A stretch of 64,000 nt of DNA from Alphaproteobacteria bacterium. GTDB lineage: Bacteria; Pseudomonadota; Alphaproteobacteria; Micropepsales; Micropepsaceae. The notes beneath the pieces were generated by a model, which ran no database searches, was not told the origin of the DNA, and worked only from the letters and a program-made list of their open reading frames with translations. Each line of letters opens with the position of its first letter. Position 1 is the first letter of the stretch. This document shows, piece after piece, positions 18,813-28,218 of this stretch. The translations under genes and the position numbers were made by a program. The stretch is taken from positions 62,001-126,000 of the forward strand of contig CANHNJ010000002.1 in assembly GCA_947462105.1 (NCBI GenBank), given 5' to 3'.

Positions 18813-20879
18813 ATGCGCAAGATCGTCCGCCTCGCCGTTCCCCTGTTGTCCTTCCTCATTCTCGGAGCCCAGATGCCTGCCAAACCGCCTGCCGACCCGT
18901 ATGTGTGGCTGGAAGATGTGCAGGGCAAGAAACAGCTCGACTGGGTGAAGGCGCAGAACCAGGCCTCGCTGCCCGCACTGAAGGCCGATCCCCGCTACAA
19001 GGGCAATTACGACAGCATCCTGTCGGTGCTGGATGCTTCCGACCGCATCCCCTATGCCAGCCTGCGGGCGGGCATGGCCTACAATTTCTGGCAGGACGCG
19101 AAGAACCCCAAGGGCGTGTGGCGGCGCACCAGCCTGGCCGACTACCAGAAGCCCAGTCCCAAATGGGACGTGCTGCTGGATGTGGACGCGCTGGCGAAGG
19201 CCGAGAAGGAAAACTGGGTCTACAAGGGCGCGGAATGCGCGCCGGGCCAGACGCGCTGCCTGATCTCGCTGTCACGCGGCGGCGGCGATGCCGTGGTGGT
19301 GCGCGAGTTCGACATTCCCAGCCGCAAATGGATCACCGACGGCTTCAACCTGAAGGAGGCCAAGTCGGATGTGTCGTGGGTCGATGACAACAGCGTGCTG
19401 TTCGGCACGGATTTCGGCAAGGGCAGCCTGACCACCAGCGGCTATCCGCGCATCGTCAAGCATTGGACGCGTGGGACGCCGATTGCGAAAGCGCCGGTGG
19501 TCTATGAAGGCAAGCTGACCGATGTGGCGGCGTCGGGTTTCGTGATGCGCCCCAAACAGGGGCCGTATGCGATGGTGGTGCGCTCGCCCAGCTTCTTCGA
19601 GAACGAGTATTTCGTGCTGGACTTATTGGCCGGCAAGGGGGGCAAGGCGCGCAAGCTGAAGCTGCCCCTGACGGCGGTGGTGCAGGGCATGATCGACGGG
19701 GCGCTGATCGCCACCCTGCGGGCCGATTTCGGCGGCTTCAAGAAAGGATCGCTGATCGCCTTCCGTGAAGGTACCCCTAGCCAGTTGATCCTTGATCCAG
19801 GCCCGCGCGCCAGTATCGAAAGCGTCGCCGTGGGCCGCGATCGTGTCTATGCGGCGGTGACAAAGAACGTGATCGGCCAGATCCATGTCTTCACCACCAA
19901 CGGCAAGGGCTGGTCGAACGCGGTGCTGCCGTTGCCCGGCGCGGGCACACCGGAAATCAGCAGCGTCGACATTTACGGCACCGCCGCCCTGTTCGGCTTC
20001 GAGAGTTACCTGATCCCCCCGACGCTTTATTATGATGCGGGCAACAACAAGCCGAAGGCGATCAAGTCGCTGCCCGCCCGCTTCGACGCCAAGAACATGG
20101 TGACGAAGCAGTTCGAGGCGATATCGAAGGACGGAACGAAAGTGCCGTACTTCGTGACGCGGCCCAAGACGATGAAGGGGCCTGCGCCCGCCATTCTTTA
20201 TGGCTATGGCGGTTTCGAGGTGTCGCTGACGCCATCCTATTCCGCCAATTTCGGGCGGCTGTGGGTGGGCAAGGGTGGCGTCTATGTCGTGGCGAACATT
20301 CGCGGCGGCGGCGAGTTTGGTCCCGCCTGGCACGACGCGGCGCTGAAGCGAAACCGCCAGCGCGCCTATGACGATTTCGCGGCGGTGGCAGAGGACCTGG
20401 CCAAGCGCAAGCTGACCACGCCCAAGCAGCTTGGCATCATGGGGGGTTCCAATGGCGGCCTGCTGGTCTCCACCGTGATGGTGCAGCGGCCGGAACTGTT
20501 CGGGGCGGTGGTCTGCCAGGTGCCGCTGATCGACATGATCGCCTACACCCATATCGGCGCGGGCGCTTCCTGGATTGGCGAGTATGGCGATCCGGCGATT
20601 GCGAAGGAACGGGATTACATCCTCAGCTACAGCCCGTACCAGAATGTGAAAAAGGGCGTGCAATATCCGTCGGTCTTCTTCGTCACCGCCACCAGCGACG
20701 ACCGCGTCACACCGGTCCATGCCCGCAAGATGGCGGCGCGGATGAAGGAACAGGGCCATGACGTGCTGTTCTACGAGAACACCGATGGCGGCCATTCCGC
20801 CGCCGCCGACCACAAGCAGTCGGCGGAGATGTGGGGCTTATCCTTTGTCTATCTCGCCCAGACGCTCGGGCTGAAGTAG
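18813..20879 (+). CDS. Prolyl oligopeptidase family serine peptidase (S9A), exported
   Basis: The 688-residue protein has an N-terminal signal sequence (LAVPLLSFLILGAQM), then the S9A beta-propeller (about 30-415) and a C-terminal alpha/beta hydrolase domain. The catalytic set is Ser546 in GGSNGG, Asp629 in the DDRVTP segment and His661 in DGGHSAA. AILYGYGGFEVSLTPSYSA and ANIRGGGEFGPAWH are typical S9A sequences. It should cleave short peptides after proline in the periplasm. I chose the ATG at 18813; the open frame upstream only overlaps dapF on the other strand. Confidence 0.93.
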   Translation: MRKIVRLAVPLLSFLILGAQMPAKPPADPYVWLEDVQGKKQLDWVKAQNQASLPALKADPRYKGNYDSILSVLDASDRIPYASLRAGMAYNFWQDAKNPKGVWRRTSLADYQKPSPKWDVLLDVDALAKAEKENWVYKGAECAPGQTRCLISLSRGGGDAVVVREFDIPSRKWITDGFNLKEAKSDVSWVDDNSVLFGTDFGKGSLTTSGYPRIVKHWTRGTPIAKAPVVYEGKLTDVAASGFVMRPKQGPYAMVVRSPSFFENEYFVLDLLAGKGGKARKLKLPLTAVVQGMIDGALIATLRADFGGFKKGSLIAFREGTPSQLILDPGPRASIESVAVGRDRVYAAVTKNVIGQIHVFTTNGKGWSNAVLPLPGAGTPEISSVDIYGTAALFGFESYLIPPTLYYDAGNNKPKAIKSLPARFDAKNMVTKQFEAISKDGTKVPYFVTRPKTMKGPAPAILYGYGGFEVSLTPSYSANFGRLWVGKGGVYVVANIRGGGEFGPAWHDAALKRNRQRAYDDFAAVAEDLAKRKLTTPKQLGIMGGSNGGLLVSTVMVQRPELFGAVVCQVPLIDMIAYTHIGAGASWIGEYGDPAIAKERDYILSYSPYQNVKKGVQYPSVFFVTATSDDRVTPVHARKMAARMKEQGHDVLFYENTDGGHSAAADHKQSAEMWGLSFVYLAQTLGLK

Positions 20880-20921
20880 CGGACACCAGCCGGGCGGTGC
20901 TGCTGCCGGGCACGAGCCCTT

Positions 20922-22058
20922 TTAGAAAGGACTCGCACCCTGGATATTCAGATGCAGCAGGTAGACCGACTGGCTGGCGCACATGAAGAGCCAGTCGCGC
21001 TTGGGGCCTGCAAAGGTCACGTTGGCGCAGACTTCCGGCAGGCGGATGCGGCCAATCAGCTTGCCCGCCGGGTTCCAGATGGTGACGCCGGAATAGCCGA
21101 AGGCGGCGTTGGAGGGCGACCAGACATTGCCGGCGCGGTCGACGCGGACGCCGTCGCCGCCGCATTTGACGCCATCCACCATCAGGTCGCTGAAGGTGCG
21201 GATGTTCTGCAGCCGGTTGTTCACCACATCGGCCACGGCCAGGTCCGCGCCCCAGAGGAAATAGAGTTTCTTCCAGTCGGGTGAGAAGGCCAGGCCGTTG
21301 GGCACCTTGCCGGTGGCGACGACGTCGAGGCGGCCCCCGGGAGCTGGTGAAGGGTCCCAGCGGTAGATCTGTGTCGGCAGGACCTGCTTCTGCGCACTGA
21401 AGATGCCGCTGCCCTGGTTGCCGATGCGCGGATCGCGCAGGCCACCCGGATTGAAGGGGCCGCCATCCAGGTCGGGATGCCCTTCGGAAAGTTGGCCGCC
21501 ATAATAGGGGTCGGTGAACCAGATGCTGCCGTCGGGATGCACGGCGAAGTCGTTGGGCGAGTTCAGCGGCTGGCCATTATACTTGTCGGCGATGACGGTC
21601 ATCGCGCCGTCATGCTCCCAGCGCACGACGCGGCGGGCGAAATCCTGCGCCGTGATCTGGCGGCCCTGGAAATCGAAGGCGCTGCCGTTGGCGTTGTAGC
21701 TTTCCTTGCGATAGGGCGTGACCTGGCCGGTTTCCCAGATGTAGCGATACTGGATGCTCGCCTGCACGTCGCTGAAGACGACGTAATTGCCCTGCGCGCT
21801 CCAGGCCGGGCCTTCCGCCCACTGGTAGCCGGTGCCGACGCGCTGGATCGCGGTCAGGCCCAGGATCAGGTCGCTGAAGGAAGGATCGATCACCAGCACA
21901 TCGGGATCGGGATAGCTCACCGGCGGCGAGCCCGGGCCCCACTGGCGCGGCGGATTGGAGATGACGTTGGCCTGTTGCGGGCGCGTCTGCGCCAGCGCCA
22001 GCGCCGGTACGGTGGCGGCGGCGCCCGCAAGCATGAGGCGGCGGTTGAGATCGGTCAT
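20922..22058 (-). CDS. Tat-exported SMP-30/gluconolactonase-like protein (copy 1)
   Basis: The 378-residue protein begins MTDLNRRLMLAGAAATVPAL, a twin-arginine-type signal. The mature part is a six-bladed SMP-30/gluconolactonase propeller with likely metal ligands in EGPAWS (Glu), LNSPNDF (Asn) and GDGVRVD (Asp), as in lactone hydrolases. The start at 22058 has a GGGGGA site. It is a close paralogue of the next gene upstream on the same strand (22302-23441), sharing stretches such as NGQPLNSPND and FAGPKRDWLFM. It probably hydrolyses a sugar lactone in the periplasm; the substrate is unknown. Confidence 0.85.
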   Translation of the reverse strand: MTDLNRRLMLAGAAATVPALALAQTRPQQANVISNPPRQWGPGSPPVSYPDPDVLVIDPSFSDLILGLTAIQRVGTGYQWAEGPAWSAQGNYVVFSDVQASIQYRYIWETGQVTPYRKESYNANGSAFDFQGRQITAQDFARRVVRWEHDGAMTVIADKYNGQPLNSPNDFAVHPDGSIWFTDPYYGGQLSEGHPDLDGGPFNPGGLRDPRIGNQGSGIFSAQKQVLPTQIYRWDPSPAPGGRLDVVATGKVPNGLAFSPDWKKLYFLWGADLAVADVVNNRLQNIRTFSDLMVDGVKCGGDGVRVDRAGNVWSPSNAAFGYSGVTIWNPAGKLIGRIRLPEVCANVTFAGPKRDWLFMCASQSVYLLHLNIQGASPF

Positions 22059-22141
22059 GTTTCCCCCAAGGATTCTGTTCTTGCGGGAAGCATCGAAGGG
22101 TGGCGGCGGGCTGTCAACTACAGGTTCCGCAGCACCACAAT

Positions 22142-22244
22142 TGTCATGGCCCACCGGAGTGTGGGCCATCCAGTTGGGATAACGCGATGCCTGAAAGCCC
22201 GGCGCAGACGTCACCTGGGTGGCCCGCAGTCGCGGGCCATGACA
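22142..22244. repeat. 103-bp palindromic repeat, family C copy 2
   Basis: It is bounded by TGTCATGGCCCAC and GCGGGCCATGACA, with CATCCAGTTGGGA, CTGAAAG, CCGGCGCAGACGTCACCT and GGTGGCCCGCA inside, as at 15486-15585. It lies between the two tandem SMP-30 genes. Confidence 0.75.
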
Positions 22245-22301
22245 GCAAGGACAACTAACTGGGCACCGTGCCCTTCGCTTACGCTCAGGGCGTTCGTCGC
22301 C

Positions 22302-23441
22302 CTAGCTGGGCGCTGCGCCCTGTATGTTGACGCGCAGCGTGTAGATCGACTGGCTGGCGGTCATGAACAGCCAGTCGCGCTTGGGCCCGGCGAAGCAGAG
22401 ATTGGCGCAGTTTTCCGGCAGGCGGATGCGGCCAATGGCCTTGCCATCGGGATTCCATACCGTGACGCCGCCATAGCCCAGCGGCGCCGCCGAACCGATC
22501 CAGACATTGCCGGCGACATCGACGCGCAACCCGTCCGGGCCGCAGCGCACGCCGTCGATCATGCAATCGGTGAAGGGGCGGATGTTCTGCAGCTTGCCGC
22601 CCACGACATCGGCCTGCGAAATGCCGCCGGTCCAGACGAAGTACAGCTTCTTGTAGTCGGGCGAGAAGGCCAGGCCGTTGGGATTGCCGCCGGTGGCCAC
22701 CATGTCGACGCGGCCCGACGGGTCCCAGCGATAGATCTGGCGCGGCAGCACCTGCTTCTGCGAACTGATGATGCCGCTGCCCGGATTGCCCAGCGCCGGG
22801 TTGAGACGGCCGCCCGGGTTGGTCGGCCCGTCGCCAATATCGACATGGCCTTCGGACATCTGCGATCCGAACGTCGGATCGGAAAACCAGATGCTGCCAT
22901 CGGGATGGGGCGCCGGGTCGTTGGGCGAGTTCAGCGGCTGGCCGTTGAACTTGTCGGCGATGATGGTCATGGAGCCATCATGCTCCCAGCGCACGACGCG
23001 GCGGTTGAAATGCTGGGCGGAAATCTGCCGGCCCTGGAAATCGAAGCTGTTGCCGTTGCTGTTGAAGGATGGCCGCCGGAAGGGCAGCACGATGTTGGCA
23101 TCCCAGATGTAGCGATACTGCACGTCGCCCATCACGTCGCTGAAGACGACATACTGGCCTTCGCCCGACCAGGCGGGGCCTTCCGCCCATTCAAAGCCGG
23201 TGCCCACCCGCCGGATGGCACCATGATTCTGGCGCAGGGCATTGAAGCTGGGGTCCAGGTTGATGATGTCGGGATCGGGGAAGACCGAGAGCGGTGCGCC
23301 CGGGCCCCATTCGCGGGGCGGCTCGGTGATGACGCTGCGGGGACGCCCCAGCAGGGGATTGGGCGCAGGCTGGGCAAAGGCGTTGGCGGCGGGCAGGGCG
23401 GCAACGCCTGCCAGCAGGCTGCGGCGGCTGAGATCGGTCAT
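22302..23441 (-). CDS. Tat-exported SMP-30/gluconolactonase-like protein (copy 2)
   Basis: The 379-residue protein starts MTDLSRRSLLAGVAALPAAN, a good twin-arginine motif (SRRSLLAG) followed by a hydrophobic stretch and AFAQ. The propeller carries WAEGPAWSGE, NSPND and GPDGLRVD as likely metal-site segments. Similarity to the 20922-22058 product runs along the whole length, so the pair arose by tandem duplication. Located in the periplasm by prediction. The substrate is unknown; family members are lactonases or structurally related hydrolases. Confidence 0.85.
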   Translation of the reverse strand: MTDLSRRSLLAGVAALPAANAFAQPAPNPLLGRPRSVITEPPREWGPGAPLSVFPDPDIINLDPSFNALRQNHGAIRRVGTGFEWAEGPAWSGEGQYVVFSDVMGDVQYRYIWDANIVLPFRRPSFNSNGNSFDFQGRQISAQHFNRRVVRWEHDGSMTIIADKFNGQPLNSPNDPAPHPDGSIWFSDPTFGSQMSEGHVDIGDGPTNPGGRLNPALGNPGSGIISSQKQVLPRQIYRWDPSGRVDMVATGGNPNGLAFSPDYKKLYFVWTGGISQADVVGGKLQNIRPFTDCMIDGVRCGPDGLRVDVAGNVWIGSAAPLGYGGVTVWNPDGKAIGRIRLPENCANLCFAGPKRDWLFMTASQSIYTLRVNIQGAAPS

Positions 23442-23497
23442 GGTTTTCCCCCCAGGATATTATTATGGGGCAAGCCTCGCCGCCGCAGCGGAGGCTG

Positions 23498-24217
23498 TCA
23501 ACTCGGCGGCAAGGCGCCGGGCGACATCGCTGTCATCACCTGCTGCGACAGTTGCTGGGCCGACTTTTCCATTTCCGCCACGATCAGCTTGGCGCGATCA
23601 TTCAGCGGCGTACGTGTCAGCAGCCGCGTGCCTGCCAGCATCGCCGCCAGCGTGTTGCGCATGTCATGGCCCAGGCCCGCATCGAAGGACTGGTGCAGCG
23701 CCCGGTTCTCGCGCTCCATCTGCTGCAGCTGCTGATAGGCCTCCAGCTCATGGGCGATGAGCCGGGCGAAGAGCCGGAACATGCCGAGCACGCTGGGATT
23801 GTTCAGCGTGTTGGGATGCGGATCGATGGCGCAGAGCGTGCCGAAGAATTCGCCATCGGTCAGCGTGATCGGCACCGAGATATAGCTCTGGAAGCCGTAC
23901 AGCGCCGGGGTGTGGTGGTTGCACCAGGAATCGTCCTCGGCGACATGGTCGATGGCGACCTCGCGGCCATGGCTGCGGATCTCGTTGCAGATGGTGCTTT
24001 CGGCTTTCAACTCGCCGCCGGGCACCAGGCCGAAGGCGAGATCGTCCTTGGCCGCGCAGCAGACCCAGCGATCCTCGGTGACACGGGCGACGGCGGCAAA
24101 GCGCAGGCCGGTGGTGCGGCAGATCACTTCCAGGATGGTGCCGATGGCGGGGATGGCGGCGACGGCATCCAGGTCGGGCTGGAAATCGTGGGGTGTGGCC
24201 GGTGGGGTTATCAGCAT
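23498..24217 (-). CDS. GAF domain protein with histidine-kinase DHp helix but no ATPase domain
   Basis: The 239-residue protein has a GAF sensor domain (about 20-160; CNEIRSHGREVAIDHVAEDD, SYISVPI, FFGTLCAIDPHP), a coiled coil and a phosphoacceptor-type helix with His184 in GHDMRNTLAAML. The reading frame ends about 45 residues later at PGALPPS, before any HATPase domain. It could be a phosphotransfer protein, a truncated kinase, or a dimeric sensor that relies on another kinase. No response regulator is adjacent. It lies just upstream of the SMP-30 genes on the same strand, 56 bp apart. Confidence 0.75.
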   Translation of the reverse strand: MLITPPATPHDFQPDLDAVAAIPAIGTILEVICRTTGLRFAAVARVTEDRWVCCAAKDDLAFGLVPGGELKAESTICNEIRSHGREVAIDHVAEDDSWCNHHTPALYGFQSYISVPITLTDGEFFGTLCAIDPHPNTLNNPSVLGMFRLFARLIAHELEAYQQLQQMERENRALHQSFDAGLGHDMRNTLAAMLAGTRLLTRTPLNDRAKLIVAEMEKSAQQLSQQVMTAMSPGALPPS

Positions 24218-24317
24218 GGCGGCAGCTTATGCCCGCCCGCGCAGCGGCCACCAATGCCTAATTCTGTACGGTTACGGTCAAACCACCAGCATCCAAGGCC
24301 TTTTAAAGGCTGGATAT

Positions 24318-24347
24318 TTGACTTTTGCCGCTGGGAGGGCCTAGAAC
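24318..24347 (+). promoter_or_regulatory. Possible sigma-70-type promoter of ffh
   Basis: TTGACT (24318-24323) and TAGAAC (24342-24347) are separated by 18 bases, in the 245-bp gap before ffh. The -35 matches five of six consensus bases and the -10 four of six. Assigned by eye only. Confidence 0.3.
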
Positions 24348-24462
24348 GCCGACACTTTCCGAAGAGCCAGAAGGCCCTTCGGTCCCCCGCCCTGCGCGAG
24401 GGATCGCCCCCAGGCAGCGCGTTGCGCCCCCTGGGGCGAAACTGTTTGGGTTTTGAGGTCTG

Positions 24463-25848
24463 ATGTTTGAGTCACTGCAATCGCGCCTCGGCGGCGTATT
24501 CGACAAGCTTCGCGGGCGCGGCGCGCTCAGCGAGAGCGATGTCGATGCCGCGCTGGCCGAAGTGCGCGCCGCCCTGATCGAGGCGGACGTGGCGTTGCCG
24601 GTGGTGAAGGATTTCATCGACAAGGTGCGTCCGCGCGCCATCGGCGAGAATGTCATCCGCTCGGTCTCGCCCGCCCAGCAGGTCATCAAGATCGTGCACG
24701 ATGTGCTGGTCGAAGTGCTCGGTGCGGAGAACGCCTCGCTGAGCCTGGGATCGCCGCCCGCGCCGATCCTGATGGTCGGCCTGCAGGGTTCGGGCAAGAC
24801 CACGACATCCGCCAAGCTGGCGCTGATGCTGCAGACCCGCGAGAAGAAGCGCGTGCTGATGGCGTCGCTCGACACCACCCGCCCTGCCGCTATGGAGCAG
24901 TTGCGCGTGCTGGGCGAGCAGGCCGGCGTTGCCGTGCTGCCGATCATCGCCGGGCAGGGGCCGCTCGACATCGCCCGCCGCGCCATGGCGTCGGCCAAGG
25001 TCGGCGGCTATGACGCCGTCATCCTTGATACCGCCGGCCGCCAGCATGTCGATGAACAGCTGATGGCCGAAGTGGCGTCGGTGAAGAAACTGGTTTCGCC
25101 GCACGAAACCCTGCTGGTGGCGGATTCGCTGACCGGCCAGGACGCGGTCAATATCGCCAAATCGTTCAACGACACGGTCGGCATTTCCGGCATCATCCTG
25201 ACGCGCGTCGATGGCGATGGCCGTGGCGGCGCGGCGCTGTCGATGCGGTTCGTGACCGGCGCACCGATCAAGTTCCTGGGCGCGGGCGAAAAGCTGGAAG
25301 CGCTGGAACCCTTCTTCCCGGCGCGCGTTGCCGGCCGCATCCTCGACATGGGCGATGTCGTCAGCCTGGTCGAACGGGCCGCCGAAGGCATCGACAAGGC
25401 GGAGGCGGAAAAGCTCGCCGCCAAAATGAAGAAAGGTCAGTTCGACATGAACGACCTGGCTTCGCAGCTTGGCCAGATGAAGAAGCTGGGTGGCATGAAG
25501 GGCATCCTGGGCATGCTGCCGGGCGTGGGCAAGATCAAGGATCAGCTCGACGCAGCGGGTATCGACGACCGCGTCATCACCCGCCAGGAAGCGATCATCA
25601 AATCCATGACCCGCGCCGAGCGCGGCGATCCCGACCTTATCAATGGCTCGCGCAGGAAGCGCATCGCCGCCGGTTCGGGCGTCGAGGTCAGCGAGGTCAA
25701 CAAGCTTCTCAAGATGCACCGCCAGATGGCGGACATGATGAAGAAAATGGGCAAGGGCGGCCGCATGCCGCAAATGCCCGGTGGCCCAAGTGGAATGATG
25801 GGCGGAATGTTCGGTGGCGGTATGCCTCCGGGCTTTCCGCGCAAATAG
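24463..25848 (+). CDS. ffh: Signal recognition particle protein Ffh
   Basis: The 461-residue SRP54 homologue binds 4.5S RNA and signal peptides. Order: N domain (1-85), G domain with [10 protein letters not shown] at 106-115, [24 protein letters not shown] and [10 protein letters not shown], then the methionine-rich M domain ([18 protein letters not shown]) and a Met/Gly-rich tail. It heads the conserved ffh-rpsP-rimM-trmD-rplS cluster that couples secretion and ribosome genes. Confidence 0.97.
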   Translation: MFESLQSRLGGVFDKLRGRGALSESDVDAALAEVRAALIEADVALPVVKDFIDKVRPRAIGENVIRSVSPAQQVIKIVHDVLVEVLGAENASLSLGSPPAPILMVGLQGSGKTTTSAKLALMLQTREKKRVLMASLDTTRPAAMEQLRVLGEQAGVAVLPIIAGQGPLDIARRAMASAKVGGYDAVILDTAGRQHVDEQLMAEVASVKKLVSPHETLLVADSLTGQDAVNIAKSFNDTVGISGIILTRVDGDGRGGAALSMRFVTGAPIKFLGAGEKLEALEPFFPARVAGRILDMGDVVSLVERAAEGIDKAEAEKLAAKMKKGQFDMNDLASQLGQMKKLGGMKGILGMLPGVGKIKDQLDAAGIDDRVITRQEAIIKSMTRAERGDPDLINGSRRKRIAAGSGVEVSEVNKLLKMHRQMADMMKKMGKGGRMPQMPGGPSGMMGGMFGGGMPPGFPRK

Positions 25849-25918
25849 TTCAACAGTTCAACGGGAGCGTCGGCGAGAGCCGGAGCGACCAAAACAGAAG
25901 CAACGAAGGAAAACTCAA

Positions 25919-26272
25919 ATGGCTCTGCGTATTCGTCTCGCCCGCGGCGGCACCAAGAAGCGTCCGCACTACAACATCGTGATCTCCGACTCGCGCAGCC
26001 CGCGCGACGGCCGCTTCATCGAGAAGATCGGCTTCTACAATCCGCTGCTGCCGTCGGATCATGCCGACCGCATCAAGCTGGACCTGGAAAAGGCCAAGGC
26101 CTGGGTCGTCAAGGGCGCCGTTGCCTCGGACCGCGTCAACAAGTGGCTGGCCGATGCCGGCATCACCAAGAAGCGCGTCCACAACAACCCCAACAAGGCC
26201 CAGCCCAAGAAGAAGGCGCAGGAACGCGCTGCCGCCGCCGCCAAGGCTGCGGAAGCTCCGGCTGCCGAGTAA
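25919..26272 (+). CDS. rpsP: 30S ribosomal protein S16
   Basis: The 117-residue protein begins [20 protein letters not shown] and contains [18 protein letters not shown], both diagnostic of S16. The C-terminus has the Lys/Ala-rich extension ([20 protein letters not shown]) usual in alphaproteobacteria. GAAGGA lies before the ATG. The rimM TTG start follows its stop codon directly. Confidence 0.97.
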   Translation: MALRIRLARGGTKKRPHYNIVISDSRSPRDGRFIEKIGFYNPLLPSDHADRIKLDLEKAKAWVVKGAVASDRVNKWLADAGITKKRVHNNPNKAQPKKKAQERAAAAAKAAEAPAAE

Positions 26273-26797
26273 TTGTCCGGCAACGTCCTGCTGGCTGCCG
26301 TGATGGGCGCCCAGGGCCTGAAGGGCGCGGTGAAGGTCAAGACCTTCACCGCCGACCCCGAAGCCCTGTCGCGCTACGGCGTGCTGCATGACGTATCGGG
26401 CAGACGTTACGAGATCACCGCTTTTCGCACGGGTAAACCGGGCGAGGCGGTGATTTCATTCAAGAGTATCGCCACGCGCGAGGCTGCCGAGGCACTGCGG
26501 GGCACCGAGCTGTTCGTGCCGCGCGATGCGCTGCCTGCGCCGGACGAAGACGAATTCTACCATGCCGACCTGGTCGGGCTGGAAGCCTATGACGCGCAAG
26601 GCCGCCTGATCGGCAAGGTCTCGGCCCTGCACAATTTCGGCGCGGGCGATGTGATCGCGATTCAGCGCGGTGATGATGATATTCTTCTGGCCTTCACCCG
26701 CGAGACCGTGCCGGAAATCGACATCAAGGGCGGGCGTATTCTGATTGCGGTGCCGGAGTACGACGAGGACACCAGCGGGCATCCCCATGTCGAATAG
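26273..26797 (+). CDS. rimM: Ribosome maturation factor RimM
   Basis: The 174-residue protein aids maturation of the 30S head, binding S19 and 16S rRNA. It has the RimM N-domain ([20 protein letters not shown]) and the PRC-barrel domain (about 95-170; [31 protein letters not shown]). The start must be the TTG at 26273, right after the rpsP stop, because the family's first strand ([11 protein letters not shown]) would be cut by any ATG further in. Overlaps trmD by 11 bases. Confidence 0.92.
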   Translation: MSGNVLLAAVMGAQGLKGAVKVKTFTADPEALSRYGVLHDVSGRRYEITAFRTGKPGEAVISFKSIATREAAEALRGTELFVPRDALPAPDEDEFYHADLVGLEAYDAQGRLIGKVSALHNFGAGDVIAIQRGDDDILLAFTRETVPEIDIKGGRILIAVPEYDEDTSGHPHVE

Positions 26798-27509
26798 CTG
26801 GGCAGCAAGCGTTCTGACTCTTTTTCCCGACATGTTCCCCGGGCCGCTGGGCGGTTCGCTGCTGGGCAAGGCGCTGGCCAGCAATCTCTGGTCGCTCGAT
26901 GTCCGCGATATCCGTGACCACGGCCTGGGCAAGCACCGCACGGTGGATGACAGCCCGTCCGGTGGCGGGCCGGGCATGGTGCTGCGCGCCGACGTCGCCG
27001 CCGCCGCGATTGATGCGGTGCCCCGCAATGAGCGCCCCCTGATCTATCTGTCGCCGCGCGGCGCACCGCTGACTCAAGGCAGGGTCCGCGACTTAGCGGC
27101 CGGGCCCGGCGCCATCCTGTTCTGTGGCCGTTTCGAGGGCCTGGACCAGCGGGTGATCGAGGCCCGAAGAATCGAGGAAGTCAGCCTGGGCGACTTTGTG
27201 CTGGCGGGGGGCGAGATCGCCGCCATGGCCCTGATCGAGGCCACGGTCCGGCTGATCCCCGGGGTGCTGGGGCAGCATGCCTCCACCGAGGAGGAAAGCT
27301 TCGCCGCCGGGCTGCTGGAATACCCCCATTTCACCCGCCCGCAGGACTTTGAGGGAAGGGCCATCCCGGATGTCCTAAATGGCGGAAATCACAAGGAAAT
27401 TTCCGAATTCCGGCAAGGTGAGGCGGAACGGCTGACACGGGAACGCCGCCCCGACCTCTGGAGCCTCTATGAAAAGGGGCTTTCCCCCTTTGAAAAAAAG
27501 AGGCGCTAG
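26787..27509 (+). CDS. trmD: tRNA (guanine37-N1)-methyltransferase TrmD
   Basis: The 240-residue SPOUT-class enzyme makes m1G37 in tRNAs using S-adenosylmethionine, preventing +1 frameshifts. The knot motifs are present: [50 protein letters not shown] and [13 protein letters not shown], with the Asp general base in the DRxR-type region of the C-domain ([15 protein letters not shown]). The ATG lies inside the end of rimM, so the two are translationally coupled. Confidence 0.96.
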   Translation: MSNSWAASVLTLFPDMFPGPLGGSLLGKALASNLWSLDVRDIRDHGLGKHRTVDDSPSGGGPGMVLRADVAAAAIDAVPRNERPLIYLSPRGAPLTQGRVRDLAAGPGAILFCGRFEGLDQRVIEARRIEEVSLGDFVLAGGEIAAMALIEATVRLIPGVLGQHASTEEESFAAGLLEYPHFTRPQDFEGRAIPDVLNGGNHKEISEFRQGEAERLTRERRPDLWSLYEKGLSPFEKKRR

Positions 27510-27545
27510 GCTATACGGCCCGGCTCGCAGTGGCGGTTTTAGCGT

Positions 27546-27583
27546 CTTTCCCAGCCGAATTTTGTCGAATTCGGCTGGGAAAG
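27546..27583 (+). promoter_or_regulatory. 16-bp perfect hairpin in the rplS leader
   Basis: Arms CTTTCCCAGCCGAATT (27546-27561) and AATTCGGCTGGGAAAG (27568-27583) flank the loop TTGTCG. No T-run follows and the rplS ATG is 45 bases downstream, so it is not a simple terminator. It may be an RNase III processing site or a translational control element for L19, or a short repeat. Confidence 0.6.
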
Positions 27584-27627
27584 GCACGCAAACCGCGACC
27601 ACATCAATAGAGTACGGAGACTACGAA

Positions 27628-28035
27628 ATGAACCTTTTGCAGACGCTCGAAGCCGAGCAGATGGCGACCGTGCGGACCAAGGCGCTGCCCGACTTCCGTC
27701 CGGGCGACACCCTCAAGGTCAACGTCAAGGTGGTGGACGTCACCTTTGATGAGAAGACCAAGTCGAACAAGACCCGCGAGCGCATCCAGGCGTTCGAAGG
27801 CGTCTGCATCGCCCGCCAGGGCGCTGGCCTGAACGAGGCCTTCACCGTGCGCAAGCTCTCCTATGGCGAGGGCGTGGAGCGCGTCTTCCCGATCTATTCG
27901 CCGCTGGTCGACTCGGTGACCGTGGTCCGCAAGGGCAAGGTGCGTCGCGCCAAGCTCTATTACCTGCGCGGCCGCACCGGCAAGTCCGCCCGCATCAGCG
28001 AGCGCGTCGAGAACAACAGCTCCGACGCCGCCTGA
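27628..28035 (+). CDS. rplS: 50S ribosomal protein L19
   Basis: The 135-residue protein has the L19 core: [55 protein letters not shown] and [20 protein letters not shown] precedes the ATG at a good distance. It closes the ffh-rpsP-rimM-trmD-rplS cluster but sits behind a 118-bp gap with a strong hairpin, so its expression may be tuned separately. A terminator follows. Confidence 0.97.
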   Translation: MNLLQTLEAEQMATVRTKALPDFRPGDTLKVNVKVVDVTFDEKTKSNKTRERIQAFEGVCIARQGAGLNEAFTVRKLSYGEGVERVFPIYSPLVDSVTVVRKGKVRRAKLYYLRGRTGKSARISERVENNSSDAA

Positions 28036-28044
28036 TCCTGTTTT

Positions 28045-28143
28045 CCCGCGCGCCGCTGGCGCGCGGGGACGCAAAAAGCCCAGTAAAACCGGGTTTTTCG
28101 TGAATAACCGCAAGAAAGCCCCGATTTTCGGGGCTTTTTTCGT
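28045..28143 (+). terminator. Hairpin cluster and intrinsic terminator after rplS
   Basis: Three hairpins lie in a row: CCCGCGCGCC/GGCGCGCGGG (28045-28067), a weak AAAAAGCCC/GGGTTTTTC structure (about 28072-28099), and the real terminator AAAGCCCCGA/TCGGGGCTTT (28115-28137) running into a T-run. The last has a 10-bp perfect stem with a TTT loop. Confidence 0.85.
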
Positions 28144-28218
28144 TTTTGCGCGCTTGCAGATTCAGGAAATGCAGTAAATTCTGGCCTATCTGTTGATTCG
28201 TTAAGAGGGACCATCCCA

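Noticed and set aside
21477-23735. A 752-codon plus-strand open frame across the two SMP-30 genes
   Set aside because: It spans two clearly coding minus-strand genes and their intergenic repeat, and its product has no recognisable domain.
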